Below, piece by piece: positions 1 to 8,907 of a DNA stretch of 64,000 bases (positions within the stretch are counted from its first letter, which is position 1; each line of letters starts with the position of its first letter). Origin of the DNA: Streptococcus intermedius SK54 = ATCC 27335. GTDB lineage: Bacteria; Bacillota; Bacilli; Lactobacillales; Streptococcaceae. The translations under genes and the position numbers were made by a program. The notes beneath the pieces were generated by a model. It did not search any database, was not told the DNA's origin, and saw only the letters and a list, made by a program, of their open reading frames with translations. Location: contig NZ_ATFK01000002.1 of assembly GCF_000413475.1 (NCBI RefSeq), forward strand, positions 124,001-188,000, given 5' to 3'.

Positions 1-1
1 T

Positions 2-451
2 AAAATACTTGTTCAAATACTTATAGATTTGATAAAGGCTATACCGATTTTTTTGATACTCTCATTTTTAAGTGATATAACATTTCCAGCCTCTATAGTA
101 GAGATTTTTGTTATTGTATTAATTTGTCTGTTAGTTATTTTAATATTATACGGTTTAGGTTTCTGTCTTTCTAGTTTTTGCTTGACTTTGAATAGGACAT
201 CTAGTTTTACATCGTTGTTATCATATTTCATTCTCTTTTTTACAGGAATCTTAAAACCATTTGATGGCTTTTTGGGAATACTTGGACACATTTTTCCGTT
301 CTATACATTAAGAGAATTCATTCACCGTCCATCAATTACTGAAGTGCTTATAATACTATGGTATGGTGTGGTTTATTGGAGTATTGGTTTTGTACTGTTT
401 CACATATTTTTAAAAATGGCAAAAAAGAAGGGAAATATTTTTCATGTTTAA
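2..451 (+). CDS. ABC-2 type transporter permease, 5' partial
   Basis: This is the C-terminal part of a very hydrophobic protein. The frame is open from base 2 to the stop at 451, so the gene starts left of the window. About four membrane segments are visible, with a short polar loop near the middle and a basic C-terminal tail (KMAKKKG). That pattern and the tandem overlap (8 bp) with a second membrane gene fit the permease of an ABC-2 type exporter, with the ATPase gene probably upstream and outside the window. Such pairs often export or give immunity to peptides, but the substrate cannot be read here. It has no recognisable catalytic motif, so the family call rests on topology and context. 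Confidence 0.6.
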   Translation, partial: KILVQILIDLIKAIPIFLILSFLSDITFPASIVEIFVIVLICLLVILILYGLGFCLSSFCLTLNRTSSFTSLLSYFILFFTGILKPFDGFLGILGHIFPFYTLREFIHRPSITEVLIILWYGVVYWSIGFVLFHIFLKMAKKKGNIFHV

Positions 452-1034
452 CGAGTTAAAGAGATATTTTTATTATAGAAAACAATACAAATTTGATAGC
501 CTTTGTGATGCTATTTATACATTGATATTTATTGTAGGGATCATCATGATTTTTTCGGGCCAAACATTATTAAATATTTTGTATTTTTATATCTACTTTC
601 TAGTAACAAATATTACATTATTAGCAAATGAGGAGTTAGAATATGAGATTAGAACCAGTCAATACGACAATTTAATAACAAGTAAGTATAAAGTGAAGCG
701 AATATATTTGAGACGTATTGTAGCTTATCTAGTTTGGTCCTCTATACTCTTTATTATTTCACTTTTTGTGTCAAACGTTTTTGGTAGTAGCACTCATTTT
801 GTATTTCCTAAAATGAGTATATTTGGCGCTATTGTGTTTGTGTCAATTAATTTAGTGTTATTTTTAGTGTTTTATATGGGAGTGATAAAGTTAACAGAAA
901 AATTTAAACGTGTATCCGTATTATTGAATTTTCTGAACACAATTTTTTTATTTTATTCAGGTTTGGTTTTTCCAACATCTTTTGAAACATTTGCAGATAT
1001 GTTAAACAAAATTTTATCTCTGGGAAACAACTAG
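444..1034 (+). CDS. ABC-2 type transporter permease (second subunit)
   Basis: A 196-residue integral membrane protein that begins inside the end of the preceding permease gene (8 bp overlap), so the two are translationally coupled. After a basic N-terminus (FNELKRYFYYRKQ) come a pair of membrane segments, a charged cytoplasmic loop containing NEELEYEIRTSQYDN, and then about four more segments. The early hairpin followed by a charged loop is typical of ABC-2 permeases. At 196 residues it is shorter than the usual roughly 230-260, and the C-terminus ends abruptly (KILSLGNN), so a 3' truncation is possible. AT-rich codon use suggests accessory DNA. The substrate is unknown. Confidence 0.6.
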   Translation: MFNELKRYFYYRKQYKFDSLCDAIYTLIFIVGIIMIFSGQTLLNILYFYIYFLVTNITLLANEELEYEIRTSQYDNLITSKYKVKRIYLRRIVAYLVWSSILFIISLFVSNVFGSSTHFVFPKMSIFGAIVFVSINLVLFLVFYMGVIKLTEKFKRVSVLLNFLNTIFLFYSGLVFPTSFETFADMLNKILSLGNN

Positions 1035-1265
1035 TTATCAAAAAGAATTTCAGTTTTAATTTAGTGTTGGACAATGATTCACAGGCATAACTGGAGTTAG
1101 GTAAGGTGAGTTAACAACGTACTAAAAATAAACTGAATGACTATATTATAAAAATGAGTAAATTTAAAGGGCGTTTTAGTCGCACTTTATATTTCTGTCC
1201 AATAGTTCTCAAATATCTTAATTTTTGGTAAAATAAAAGAAAAACGGCTTAGAAAGAGAAAAGCG

Positions 1266-1823
1266 ATGTCCTTAACTAGTCAAATTATTACAGCCGAATT
1301 TCCGGATTTAGAAAAAGTAGAACAACTCAATACAGAAGCCTTTCCTGAGGAGGAGCGTGCACCGCTATCTGAGTTGCTACGCTATGGAGATGGGGAATAT
1401 TCTCATTTCTTTGCCTTTTATGACGGTGATGAATTTGTCGGATTTGCCTTTTCGGTTTACAATGAAAGAGCCTTTTATGTCAGCTTTTTTGCGATTATGC
1501 CTCATTTGCGCAGTCACGGTTATGGTGGCAAACTTATTGATAAGTTGGTGGATTTTTATCAAAGAACCATGATTTTAGAAGTAGAACGGCTGGATGAGCC
1601 TTGTGATAATCTGGAACAGCGAAAAGCCCGTATGGATTTTTACAAGAGAAATGGTTTTCGCTCCTCACATGCCTACTTAGAATACGACGGTTTAAGTTTT
1701 GAAATCCTTTATAAAGGACCGTTTTTTGATGAGGGAGCCTATCGGGACATTTTCAAAAAGATTCAAGAAGATGGCTATTTTGAATTTGAAATCAAACACG
1801 GTCATGGAAGAGACTGGGAGTAG
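1266..1823 (+). CDS. GNAT family N-acetyltransferase
   Basis: A 185-residue acetyltransferase of the GNAT fold, expected to move an acetyl group from acetyl-CoA to an amine. The acetyl-CoA pyrophosphate loop is seen at residues 82-90 (RSHGYGGKL), just after the beta-4 strand YVSFFAIMPHL. The stretch MDFYKRNGF near residue 124 is the usual C-terminal signature of the fold. The start is ATG, preceded by GAAAGAG. It is a single-gene unit followed by a strong terminator. The substrate cannot be deduced from the sequence. Confidence 0.85.
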   Translation: MSLTSQIITAEFPDLEKVEQLNTEAFPEEERAPLSELLRYGDGEYSHFFAFYDGDEFVGFAFSVYNERAFYVSFFAIMPHLRSHGYGGKLIDKLVDFYQRTMILEVERLDEPCDNLEQRKARMDFYKRNGFRSSHAYLEYDGLSFEILYKGPFFDEGAYRDIFKKIQEDGYFEFEIKHGHGRDWE

Positions 1824-1868
1824 CTGAGAAGCCCCGTCAAAATTTTTAAATTTTTCATTGCTATATAT

Positions 1869-1897
1869 AAAAAACGAGCTATTTATGCTCGTTTTTT
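1869..1897. terminator. Intrinsic terminator after the GNAT gene
   Basis: Perfect 11-bp inverted repeat AAAAAACGAGC / GCTCGTTTTTT with a 7-nt loop. The T-run serves the plus strand and the A-run on the other arm gives a T-run for the minus strand, so it may also stop transcription from the decayed gene to its right. Confidence 0.85.
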
Positions 1898-1909
1898 GTG
1901 GTATAAAGT

Positions 1910-2737
1910 TTAATAAATTTCTGGGAAAAGTTTCGCTAAAATGTTAGGCGTAATGCTTTGACCGGGTCCTTCTGCACAATAGGTGTACATGTATATATAT
2001 GGCTTGAAATTGAGTTCGATGCAGGTGCAGTTGGACTCTTTTTTGCTGGCTGGAAGCGTGCTATCCGAGATAATTAAATCCACGCCACAAACTCAAGCTC
2101 CCATAGCAGTTGCCATTTCTGCCGCTAATTCCTTGTAGGAAGTGTGCATGATTTCAGTCACATCTACTGAGTCTCCGCCAGTAGAAATATTAGAATTGCA
2201 CCGGAGAAAGACTTGAACTCCTTTTGGTAAGATATCGTCTGCTTTATAACCTTGCTGAGCTAGCATGAGTAGCTCGATCTCTCCTAGTTTGATTCTTTCC
2301 AAAGGAGAGCGGTGATCTCGACTGCGCAGGGGATTGGCGTTTTTCGTAGCGACCAATTCTCGAATAGTGTGTCGACCGTCTCCTCTAACGTTGGCTGGCA
2401 AACGTAGGAGTACCGCTTCACATTTGCCATCTAGGACGAAAAAGCAGTACTCGGTTCCTGCGATAAATTCCTCGCCAAGGACAGAGCTGTCTTCTGAAAA
2501 GGCAATTTCCAATGCTTTTTGGGAACTGTCTAGATTGGTAGGCTCTTGAAAAATAGAAATTCCTAAACCGAAGTTAGTGGATTTAGGTTTGATGACAATC
2601 GATTTGTCCTTTCCGAAAGTAGCTTGTAGAATAGGAACATCTACTGCTATTTTTTCTAACAAATGATTGATGTTCACGGTAAATACCTGTTTGTTTTCTA
2701 ATACTTTTAGTCTATTATAAAAATGCTTAGAAGACAA
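1910..2737 (-). pseudogene. gshAB: Remnant of bifunctional glutathione synthetase GshAB (C-terminal ATP-grasp part)
   Basis: The minus-strand frame encodes the ATP-grasp (glutathione synthetase-like) domain of GshF/GshAB: the segments VIKPKSTNFGLGISIF, EFIAGTEYCFFVLDGK, LPANVRGDGRHTI and NSNISTGGDSVDVT are family hallmarks. The roughly 500-residue N-terminal gamma-glutamylcysteine ligase domain is absent; the readable frame begins near 2737 with no good start (only TTG). A TGA stop at 2093-2095 interrupts the frame right after ATAMGA. The same frame then continues for 60 codons with the expected tail (VCGVDLI, ELNFKPYIYMY, GPGQSITPNIL) to a stop at 1910. So the gene is both 5'-deleted and interrupted by a nonsense codon, and should be non-functional. 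Confidence 0.88.
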
Positions 2738-2860
2738 ATGTCTACTACATTTTCCGAACTTTTTTAAAAGAAAATGCTCATAATTTTAGATAAGATACAG
2801 ATTTTACAAAAGCGAGATGTTCAAACTTCGTCATTTGCAAATAACGATGGCGGTCTTATC

Positions 2861-2889
2861 TTGAAAAAAGAAGGAATTTTTCTTATAAT
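2861..2889 (+). promoter_or_regulatory. Promoter of purA
   Basis: TTGAAA at 2861-2866, a 17-bp spacer, and a perfect TATAAT at 2884-2889. A second TATAAT lies at 2901-2906. The leader to purA is about 70 nt. No PurR box or riboswitch fold was recognised. Confidence 0.7.
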
Positions 2890-2915
2890 AAAGTGTAAGA
2901 TATAATTGCGGGTGA

Positions 2916-4259
<1,344 letters not shown>

Positions 4260-4270
4260 TAGAAGCAAAC

Positions 4271-4297
4271 AAAGCGGGTTTCGGCTCGCTTTTTATT
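4271..4297 (+). terminator. Intrinsic terminator of purA
   Basis: AAAGCG at 4271-4276 pairs with CGCTTT at 4287-4292, extended by a G-T and a G-C pair, with a T-rich tail directly after the stem. Confidence 0.8.
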
Positions 4298-4330
4298 GAC
4301 GCAATAAAAAAGTTTAAATAATGATTCTCT

Positions 4331-4363
4331 CTTAAGTTAATTTTAAGCTGGCTAGGTTATACT
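4331..4363 (+). promoter_or_regulatory. CiaR-type promoter (NTTAAG-N5-WTTAAG, 10 bp, -10)
   Basis: CTTAAG at 4331-4336, five bases, TTTAAG at 4342-4347, exactly ten bases, then TATACT at 4358-4363. The direct repeat and its 10-bp distance to the -10 box match the known architecture of promoters activated by the streptococcal response regulator CiaR. There is no separate -35 box; the repeat occupies that place. Confidence 0.85.
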
Positions 4364-4369
4364 AAAATC

Positions 4370-4458
4370 ATCAGATGAAGACCTCCTAACTTTATTTGAT
4401 AGAAATCCTAAACTTTTTCATAATAATCTCCTGAAAGCCATCGAAAGGTGGCTTTTTT
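4370..4458 (+). ncRNA. CiaR-dependent small RNA (csRNA)
   Basis: An intergenic RNA of about 90 nt, starting about 7 nt after the -10 box and ending in a strong intrinsic terminator (AAAGCCA at 4434-4440 pairs with TGGCTTT at 4449-4455, then a T-run). It has no ORF. The predicted single-stranded body has three pyrimidine-rich anti-Shine-Dalgarno-like stretches: ACCTCCTAAC (4381-4390), ATCCTAAAC and ATCTCCTGA. This is the hallmark of csRNAs, which block translation by pairing over ribosome binding sites and starts. In pneumococci the csRNA targets include genes for competence and uptake. The exact 5' and 3' ends are inferred. Confidence 0.85.
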
Positions 4459-4510
4459 TATATTTTCGGGTTTATAACATGATATAATAAATGGAGAACA
4501 AAGGAGATAA

Positions 4511-5413
4511 ATGATGAACTTTACAGATTTGTCTAATAAAGAACAGGAAAAAATAATGATAAGTAAAATTATCAGGAATTTAAAAAAGCTAGGTGGCTAT
4601 GCAACCAAACGAGAGTTGCTAGATGCTATTAAAAAGGGAGAAAATACGATAGATGAGAATTTTTTTGAGGAAGAAAAAGTGTCTCAAAAAAGTGGAAAAT
4701 TTATAAACCTAGTGATTACACTTTTGATTTTTCTGTCAAAAGTTTGCTTACCACGGGTTATCTTTCTAAACCAAAGCAATCGACTTTTGAATTGACAGAA
4801 TATAGGTAGAAAAGTGAAACTGGATGAGCATTTTGCTAGCGATATTCAACAGAAAGCCATTCAATTTTGGAAAAATGAAAAGAAGTCAAAACAATTCTTC
4901 AAGTTATCCTTTGAAAAGGAACTAAAACATTCACTAGATGACTCAAAAGAAAATTGGAGAGTTGAGTTGACAAAAGCTTTAAAATCTATGTCACCACAAA
5001 AATTTGAAACTTTTGCTCGTGGTCTAGTCAAGGAGATGGGTATCAAACTAGATGAAAAAATTGGGGTTAGTTATACTAATGATGGTGGTTTAGATGGTTT
5101 TGGCGATATTACTAGTACAGATGACTTCAGAACCAATCGTGTAGCTATCCAAGCAAAGCATTGGGAAAACAAAGTTCCTTCTTCGGAGATTGATAAATTC
5201 CGTGGTGCAATGGATAAATACAATGCAGAATATGGTATTTTTATTACAACTTCTGATTTTTCAAGAAGTGCCACTGAAGCAGCTCGTCAAGGGACTAGAG
5301 TCATTACTTTAATCAATAGCGAGGATATTGCGGATCTAGTTGCCAAATATAAACTTCATGTCAGGGAAGTCATGACTTATGAATTAGGAGATTTTTATCA
5401 TACAGAGGATTAG
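4511..5413 (+). pseudogene. Mrr-type restriction endonuclease, two compensating frameshifts
   Basis: Three collinear pieces make one Mrr-like protein of about 300 residues. Piece 1 (from 4511) is the N-terminal winged-helix part (KLGGYATKRELLDAIKKGE). Near 4700 the coding sense moves to another frame (YKPSDYTFDFSVKSLLTTGY, ending FELTEY), as if one base were lost. At 4804 one extra base returns it to the first frame (GRKVKLDEHFAS). The last piece holds the nuclease domain with NDGGLDGFGDI and the catalytic QAKHW, then GIFITTSDFSRSA. In the present sequence the first frame stops at 4795. A GTG at 4814 could still start the catalytic domain alone (199 residues). The family cleaves modified DNA. 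It lies 11 nt upstream of tadA. Confidence 0.8.
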
Positions 5414-5424
5414 ACGGTTAAAAG

Positions 5425-5892
5425 ATGAACTATACAGTTGAAGAAAAAGAATTTTTTATGCGGGAGGCTTTGAAAGAAGCAGAGATTGCGCTTGCTAATG
5501 ATGAAATTCCGATTGGTTGTGTTATTGTCAAGGACGGGAAGGTTATCGGTCGTGGACATAATGCACGTGAGGAATTGCAGCGAGCGGTCATGCATGCGGA
5601 AGTGATGGCAATTGAGAAAGCCAATCAGCATGAGCATAGCTGGCGTCTGCTGGATACGACCCTTTTTGTCACTATTGAACCTTGTGTCATGTGCAGCGGA
5701 GCAATTGGGCTAGCACGGATTCCGCAAGTCATCTATGGTGCAAAGAATCCAAAATTCGGAGCAGCAGGCAGTCTTTATGACATTTTAACAGATGAACGTC
5801 TTAATCACCGAGTTGAACTGGAAACTGGGATTTTGGAGGTAGAATGTGCTCAGATGATGCAAGATTTTTTTAGAAAGAGGAGACAGAGATGA
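5425..5892 (+). CDS. tadA: tRNA-specific adenosine deaminase
   Basis: Deaminates adenosine-34 of tRNA-Arg(ACG) to inosine, giving wobble decoding of CGN codons. The 155-residue protein has the zinc/catalytic motifs of the cytidine deaminase fold: HAEV at residues 57-60 (zinc histidine and proton-shuttle glutamate) and PCVMC at 86-90 (two zinc cysteines). The start ATG follows the mrr remnant by 11 nt, and the stop overlaps the next gene by 4 bp. Confidence 0.96.
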   Translation: MNYTVEEKEFFMREALKEAEIALANDEIPIGCVIVKDGKVIGRGHNAREELQRAVMHAEVMAIEKANQHEHSWRLLDTTLFVTIEPCVMCSGAIGLARIPQVIYGAKNPKFGAAGSLYDILTDERLNHRVELETGILEVECAQMMQDFFRKRRQR

Positions 5893-6431
5893 AACGTTGG
5901 CTAAGTATTTTATTCTTTCTTTTGACATTGTTGTTTATTGGGTTGCTGATAGGGAATGTAGAATTTCAAGCTTGGGCTTTCACACGTCATCAAAATCAGC
6001 TATCTTGGTATATCCGTCCGATTCTCATTTTACCGATTATCTATTTTTCCTATCGAAAGAGCCTTCTTGGAATTTCTGCTAGCATCTTTGCTCTTTTTAC
6101 CAGTATGATTTGGTTTTGGGAACCAAAGACGACTTTTCCTTTGGTAAAAGAGTTTCTAACTTATGAGCAAGATTTTTTACAGGCAGATTGGAATCTTAAA
6201 AAAATTTTATTTATCTTTTTGGTGATTAGTTTCTTTCTGCTCCTGGTTAGAGCAACTTGGCTCCATAGTTGGAAATTGTTGGCAATACTTTTGATTCTTA
6301 CAGCTTTTTTGAAAATCCTCTGGTCTTATCTAGATAGTGGGAGAGCTGGTTTAACAATTGTGGTGCCAGCGATTCTAGGTTTATTTATCTGTTTATTTTT
6401 CCTTTCTTTTTGGATGAAGGGAAAATCTTAA
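5889..6431 (+). CDS. Conserved membrane protein of unknown function
   Basis: A 180-residue protein with about five or six predicted membrane segments: residues 5-22, 36-50, 56-72, 101-118, 125-143 and 155-175. Short aromatic-rich loops join them. It overlaps tadA by 4 bp (ATGA), so the two are translationally coupled. I see no catalytic motif and do not recognise the family. The conserved-looking pairing with tadA could simply reflect shared transcription. Confidence 0.75.
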   Translation: MKRWLSILFFLLTLLFIGLLIGNVEFQAWAFTRHQNQLSWYIRPILILPIIYFSYRKSLLGISASIFALFTSMIWFWEPKTTFPLVKEFLTYEQDFLQADWNLKKILFIFLVISFFLLLVRATWLHSWKLLAILLILTAFLKILWSYLDSGRAGLTIVVPAILGLFICLFFLSFWMKGKS

Positions 6432-6460
6432 TTGGCATAGAAACAAATTTATGGTATAAT
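6432..6460 (+). promoter_or_regulatory. Promoter of the SRP RNA gene
   Basis: TTGGCA at 6432-6437, a 17-bp spacer and a perfect TATAAT at 6455-6460, placing the start of transcription at about 6467. Confidence 0.8.
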
Positions 6461-6466
6461 ACTTAT

Positions 6467-6546
6467 CGGAGCAACAATTCTGCGTGAAGCGGGTCAGGGG
6501 AGGAATCCAGCAGCCCTAAGCGAGTGTGAATTGTGTGCTCTTTTTA
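6467..6546 (+). ncRNA. ffs: Signal recognition particle RNA (4.5S/scRNA)
   Basis: The conserved SRP RNA apical domain is readable: GGTCAGGGGAGGAATCC, then CAGCAGCCCTAAGC, with the GGAA-type tetraloop and the asymmetric loop that binds Ffh. The outer arms pair (GAGCAACAATTC at 6469-6480 with GAATTGTGTGCTC at 6528-6540) and a T-run follows. The roughly 80-nt length is that of the small streptococcal form without an Alu domain. Confidence 0.93.
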
Positions 6547-6581
6547 TGGTATGAAGAATAGGAACAATTCTAAAGCGCGTG

Positions 6582-6606
6582 TTGAAGAATTGAAAAACTT
6601 CTTCAA
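6582..6606. repeat. Inverted repeat upstream of the Rgg gene
   Basis: TTGAAGAA at 6582-6589 and TTCTTCAA at 6599-6606 form a perfect 8-bp inverted repeat with a 9-nt spacer. There is no T-run after it. It may be an operator for the Rgg protein just downstream or a weak hairpin; the sequence does not decide. Confidence 0.4.
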
Positions 6607-6657
6607 AAATAGTGTTTAGTTATAAATCAGTATCATTTCTGAGAAAGGAAAAGACAG

Positions 6658-7524
6658 ATGTATTACATGGGAGAGATTTTTAGAGAACTACGAACAGGGA
6701 GGCACCTTTCTCTTAAGGAAGCAACTGGAGAGGAGTTTTCATATTCTATGCTCAGTAAGTTTGAAAATGGAACGTCAGATATTTCGGCCTCAAAACTGTT
6801 AATTGGTTTAGAGAATATTAGAACAGAACTAGAAGAATTTGTTTATTTAGTACGTGGCTTTCAGCCTACTTCATACACTCTACTAAAAAATAAACTATGG
6901 GAGGCTCAAGAACAGAAGGATATAAAGACGTTATGGGAAATGTACAACAATGAAATAGATCAATACCAATCTAAAAAAGAAGAGGAGCATATCCTAAATG
7001 CTATTGTTATCAAAGGTCACATGTTTTTCCTGGATGAAACCATTAAAGCAACAGAGGTCGAGCTGAATTTTTTATATGATTATTTCTTTTCTGTTGAAAT
7101 CTGGGGAGAATATGAGTTGCGATTGTTTTCAGATATAGCAGCTTTATTTCCTATTGATCTCTATTTCCGGTACACTCGAGAAATGTTACAAAGAGTTGAT
7201 TTTTTAGGGGATCTACAGAAAAATAAAAATTATATCTACACCATTCTCCTGAATGGACTGTTTAAAGCAATTGACAAAAAAAGTTTAAATAAAGCAGCTT
7301 ATTTTGATAAAAAAATAAAAGAAAAGTTTTTTGATGAAAATGAAGCCTATTTGCGAATTGTCTATTTGTTCGCAGATGGACAGCATGATTATATTTTAGG
7401 ACAGAGAAATGAGGGGCTTACAAAAATGAAAAATGCCATATCAACTCTTGAAATCATCGGCTGTGAGCATAGCGCAAATTATTACTCTAAAAATATGTCC
7501 GAATGGTTAAAAGAATTTGAATAA
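6658..7524 (+). CDS. Rgg/MutR family transcriptional regulator
   Basis: A 288-residue protein with an N-terminal XRE-type helix-turn-helix (about residues 5-60, including SYSMLSKFENGTSDIS) followed by a long all-helical region of the TPR-like kind. This two-part layout and length are those of Rgg/MutR regulators, many of which bind short secreted hydrophobic peptides (SHPs) through the C-terminal part. I searched both strands of the adjacent intergenic regions for an SHP-like ORF and found none, so this may be an orphan or peptide-independent Rgg. Its target could be the AT-rich transporter island just downstream. Confidence 0.9.
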   Translation: MYYMGEIFRELRTGRHLSLKEATGEEFSYSMLSKFENGTSDISASKLLIGLENIRTELEEFVYLVRGFQPTSYTLLKNKLWEAQEQKDIKTLWEMYNNEIDQYQSKKEEEHILNAIVIKGHMFFLDETIKATEVELNFLYDYFFSVEIWGEYELRLFSDIAALFPIDLYFRYTREMLQRVDFLGDLQKNKNYIYTILLNGLFKAIDKKSLNKAAYFDKKIKEKFFDENEAYLRIVYLFADGQHDYILGQRNEGLTKMKNAISTLEIIGCEHSANYYSKNMSEWLKEFE

Positions 7525-7616
7525 ATGACAATTGAAACTTTTTTGTAAAAAAAAATTAAAACGAGGAAATAAGTCTATAGAATTAAAAATGGATTGATTT
7601 CCTTATTTTTTTGCCT

Positions 7617-7638
7617 AAAAATGAAGCTGAGTATATGA
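7617..7638 (+). promoter_or_regulatory. Candidate AraC-family operator, copy A
   Basis: AAAAATG, four bases, then TGAGTATATGA. The same arrangement (AAAAATG-N4-TGAATATATGA) occurs at 15239-15260 before the MFS gene, both embedded in a T-rich TTATTTTTTTGC context. Copy A lies about 150 bp before the araC-type gene, whose likely -10 box is TATAAT at 7721-7726. Confidence 0.5.
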
Positions 7639-7788
7639 TAATTTTGTTTTGGAGGTTGATTCTTAGATTTTGTTAAAAACCAATATTACGGCTTATAACG
7701 TACTGATTATTAGTTTATGATATAATGGTTCAAATAGAAGAGATGTAAATAAGAACAAGCTGTAATAAAAATGTTGAGGAGAAATTCT

Positions 7789-8751
7789 ATGAAAGAAATT
7801 GATTATAGTCAATGGAAAATGAATTTATTTTATGAAGATGAGAATAAGAAAATATATATAGATACTGCATCTGAGGAAAAATATATCGTTTATAAGTTGT
7901 TTTCAGGTATTGAGGTTATGTATTGTAATTTTGTTAACAATGAGCAGTGGTCTGTTCCTGCAATATTTGAAGTTCCTAAATACTTTCAAATTGCTTATAG
8001 TCATAATGGAGCCCTGCAACTTGAATTGAATAAAGGCAAAACGGTTTGGTGCGATCCAGGAGACTTATACATTTTTCATGATGTTAATAGAAGATACTAT
8101 TCTGAAGTTTTAACAACGGATTTTCATGGCTTTCATTTAATCATAACACCTGAGACGATTGATTCTGAAACAAGTGCCTATTTTCTAAAATATTTTGATT
8201 TGAACGTAGCAGATTTATATAAGAAGATTCAGACCATGAAGCCGGTATTGAAACTTAAATCTTTTGATAATGCCATTCATATTTGTGAAGAATTATATGA
8301 AAATATTTTAGAGGAAATGATTGGGGTTATACGAGTGAAGACAATAGAGCTGCTATTGCTTCTCTATGAAACAAATATAAATCAGGTACATATTTATAGG
8401 AATTTCACGAAAGAAACCATCGAAAAAACAAGGATGGCGAAAGCGTATATCGATGCCAATTTAGAGAAAAACATCACGGTAGAATATTTATGTATAACAT
8501 TTGATTTAACGCTAACTTTATTTAAAAATTGCTTTAAAGAGTTGTATCAGCATGCTCCGTATGAGTATTGTTTAAAGGCAAGAATGACAAAAGCAGCAGA
8601 ACTACTAGAGCATACAAATAATGACATTTTATCAATTGCCTTAGAAGTTGGATATGTGAATTCAAGTAGTTTTGCAAGAGCGTTTAGGAAAGTATATCAT
8701 ACTTCTCCAAGTAGATTTCGAGAAAATAAGCTATTTACTAAATTTCAATAG
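7789..8751 (+). CDS. AraC family transcriptional regulator
   Basis: The C-terminal 100 residues are an AraC/XylS double helix-turn-helix: TRMAKAYIDANLEKNITVEY, then DILSIALEVGYVNSSSFARA and FRKVYHTSPSRFRE. The N-terminal 200 residues would form a ligand-sensing domain. I place the start at 7789, since GAGGAG (7775-7780) is well spaced before that ATG; an in-frame ATG at 7771 lies upstream of the site. It precedes an ABC/ECF/MFS transport island. AraC regulators of siderophore uptake loci (YbtA-type) have this length and position, so it is probably the island's activator. A terminator follows. Confidence 0.92.
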   Translation: MKEIDYSQWKMNLFYEDENKKIYIDTASEEKYIVYKLFSGIEVMYCNFVNNEQWSVPAIFEVPKYFQIAYSHNGALQLELNKGKTVWCDPGDLYIFHDVNRRYYSEVLTTDFHGFHLIITPETIDSETSAYFLKYFDLNVADLYKKIQTMKPVLKLKSFDNAIHICEELYENILEEMIGVIRVKTIELLLLLYETNINQVHIYRNFTKETIEKTRMAKAYIDANLEKNITVEYLCITFDLTLTLFKNCFKELYQHAPYEYCLKARMTKAAELLEHTNNDILSIALEVGYVNSSSFARAFRKVYHTSPSRFRENKLFTKFQ

Positions 8752-8762
8752 AACTTCATTTT

Positions 8763-8794
8763 AACTCCAGCAGCCTCTTGGCTATGGAGTTTTT
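8763..8794 (+). terminator. Intrinsic terminator after the AraC-type gene
   Basis: AACTCCA (8763-8769) pairs with TGGAGTT (8785-8791), with an inner AGCC/GGCT stem, followed by TTTT. It separates the regulator from the transporter operon. Confidence 0.75.
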
Positions 8795-8907
8795 GTTTTA
8801 TACGGAAAATGAAAATTGATGTCCGATTAGTATATTCATGACCAAACAGAAGCGCAAGTGATTTATGAGTAGAGTAGAATACTGTTTATACTAAAAGGAG
8901 AGAAATC

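Noticed and set aside
8887-8892. TATACT as -10 box of the ABC/ECF operon
   Set aside because: It is only 15 nt before the ATG and would place the start of transcription beyond the AAGGAG site, so the true promoter is further upstream.
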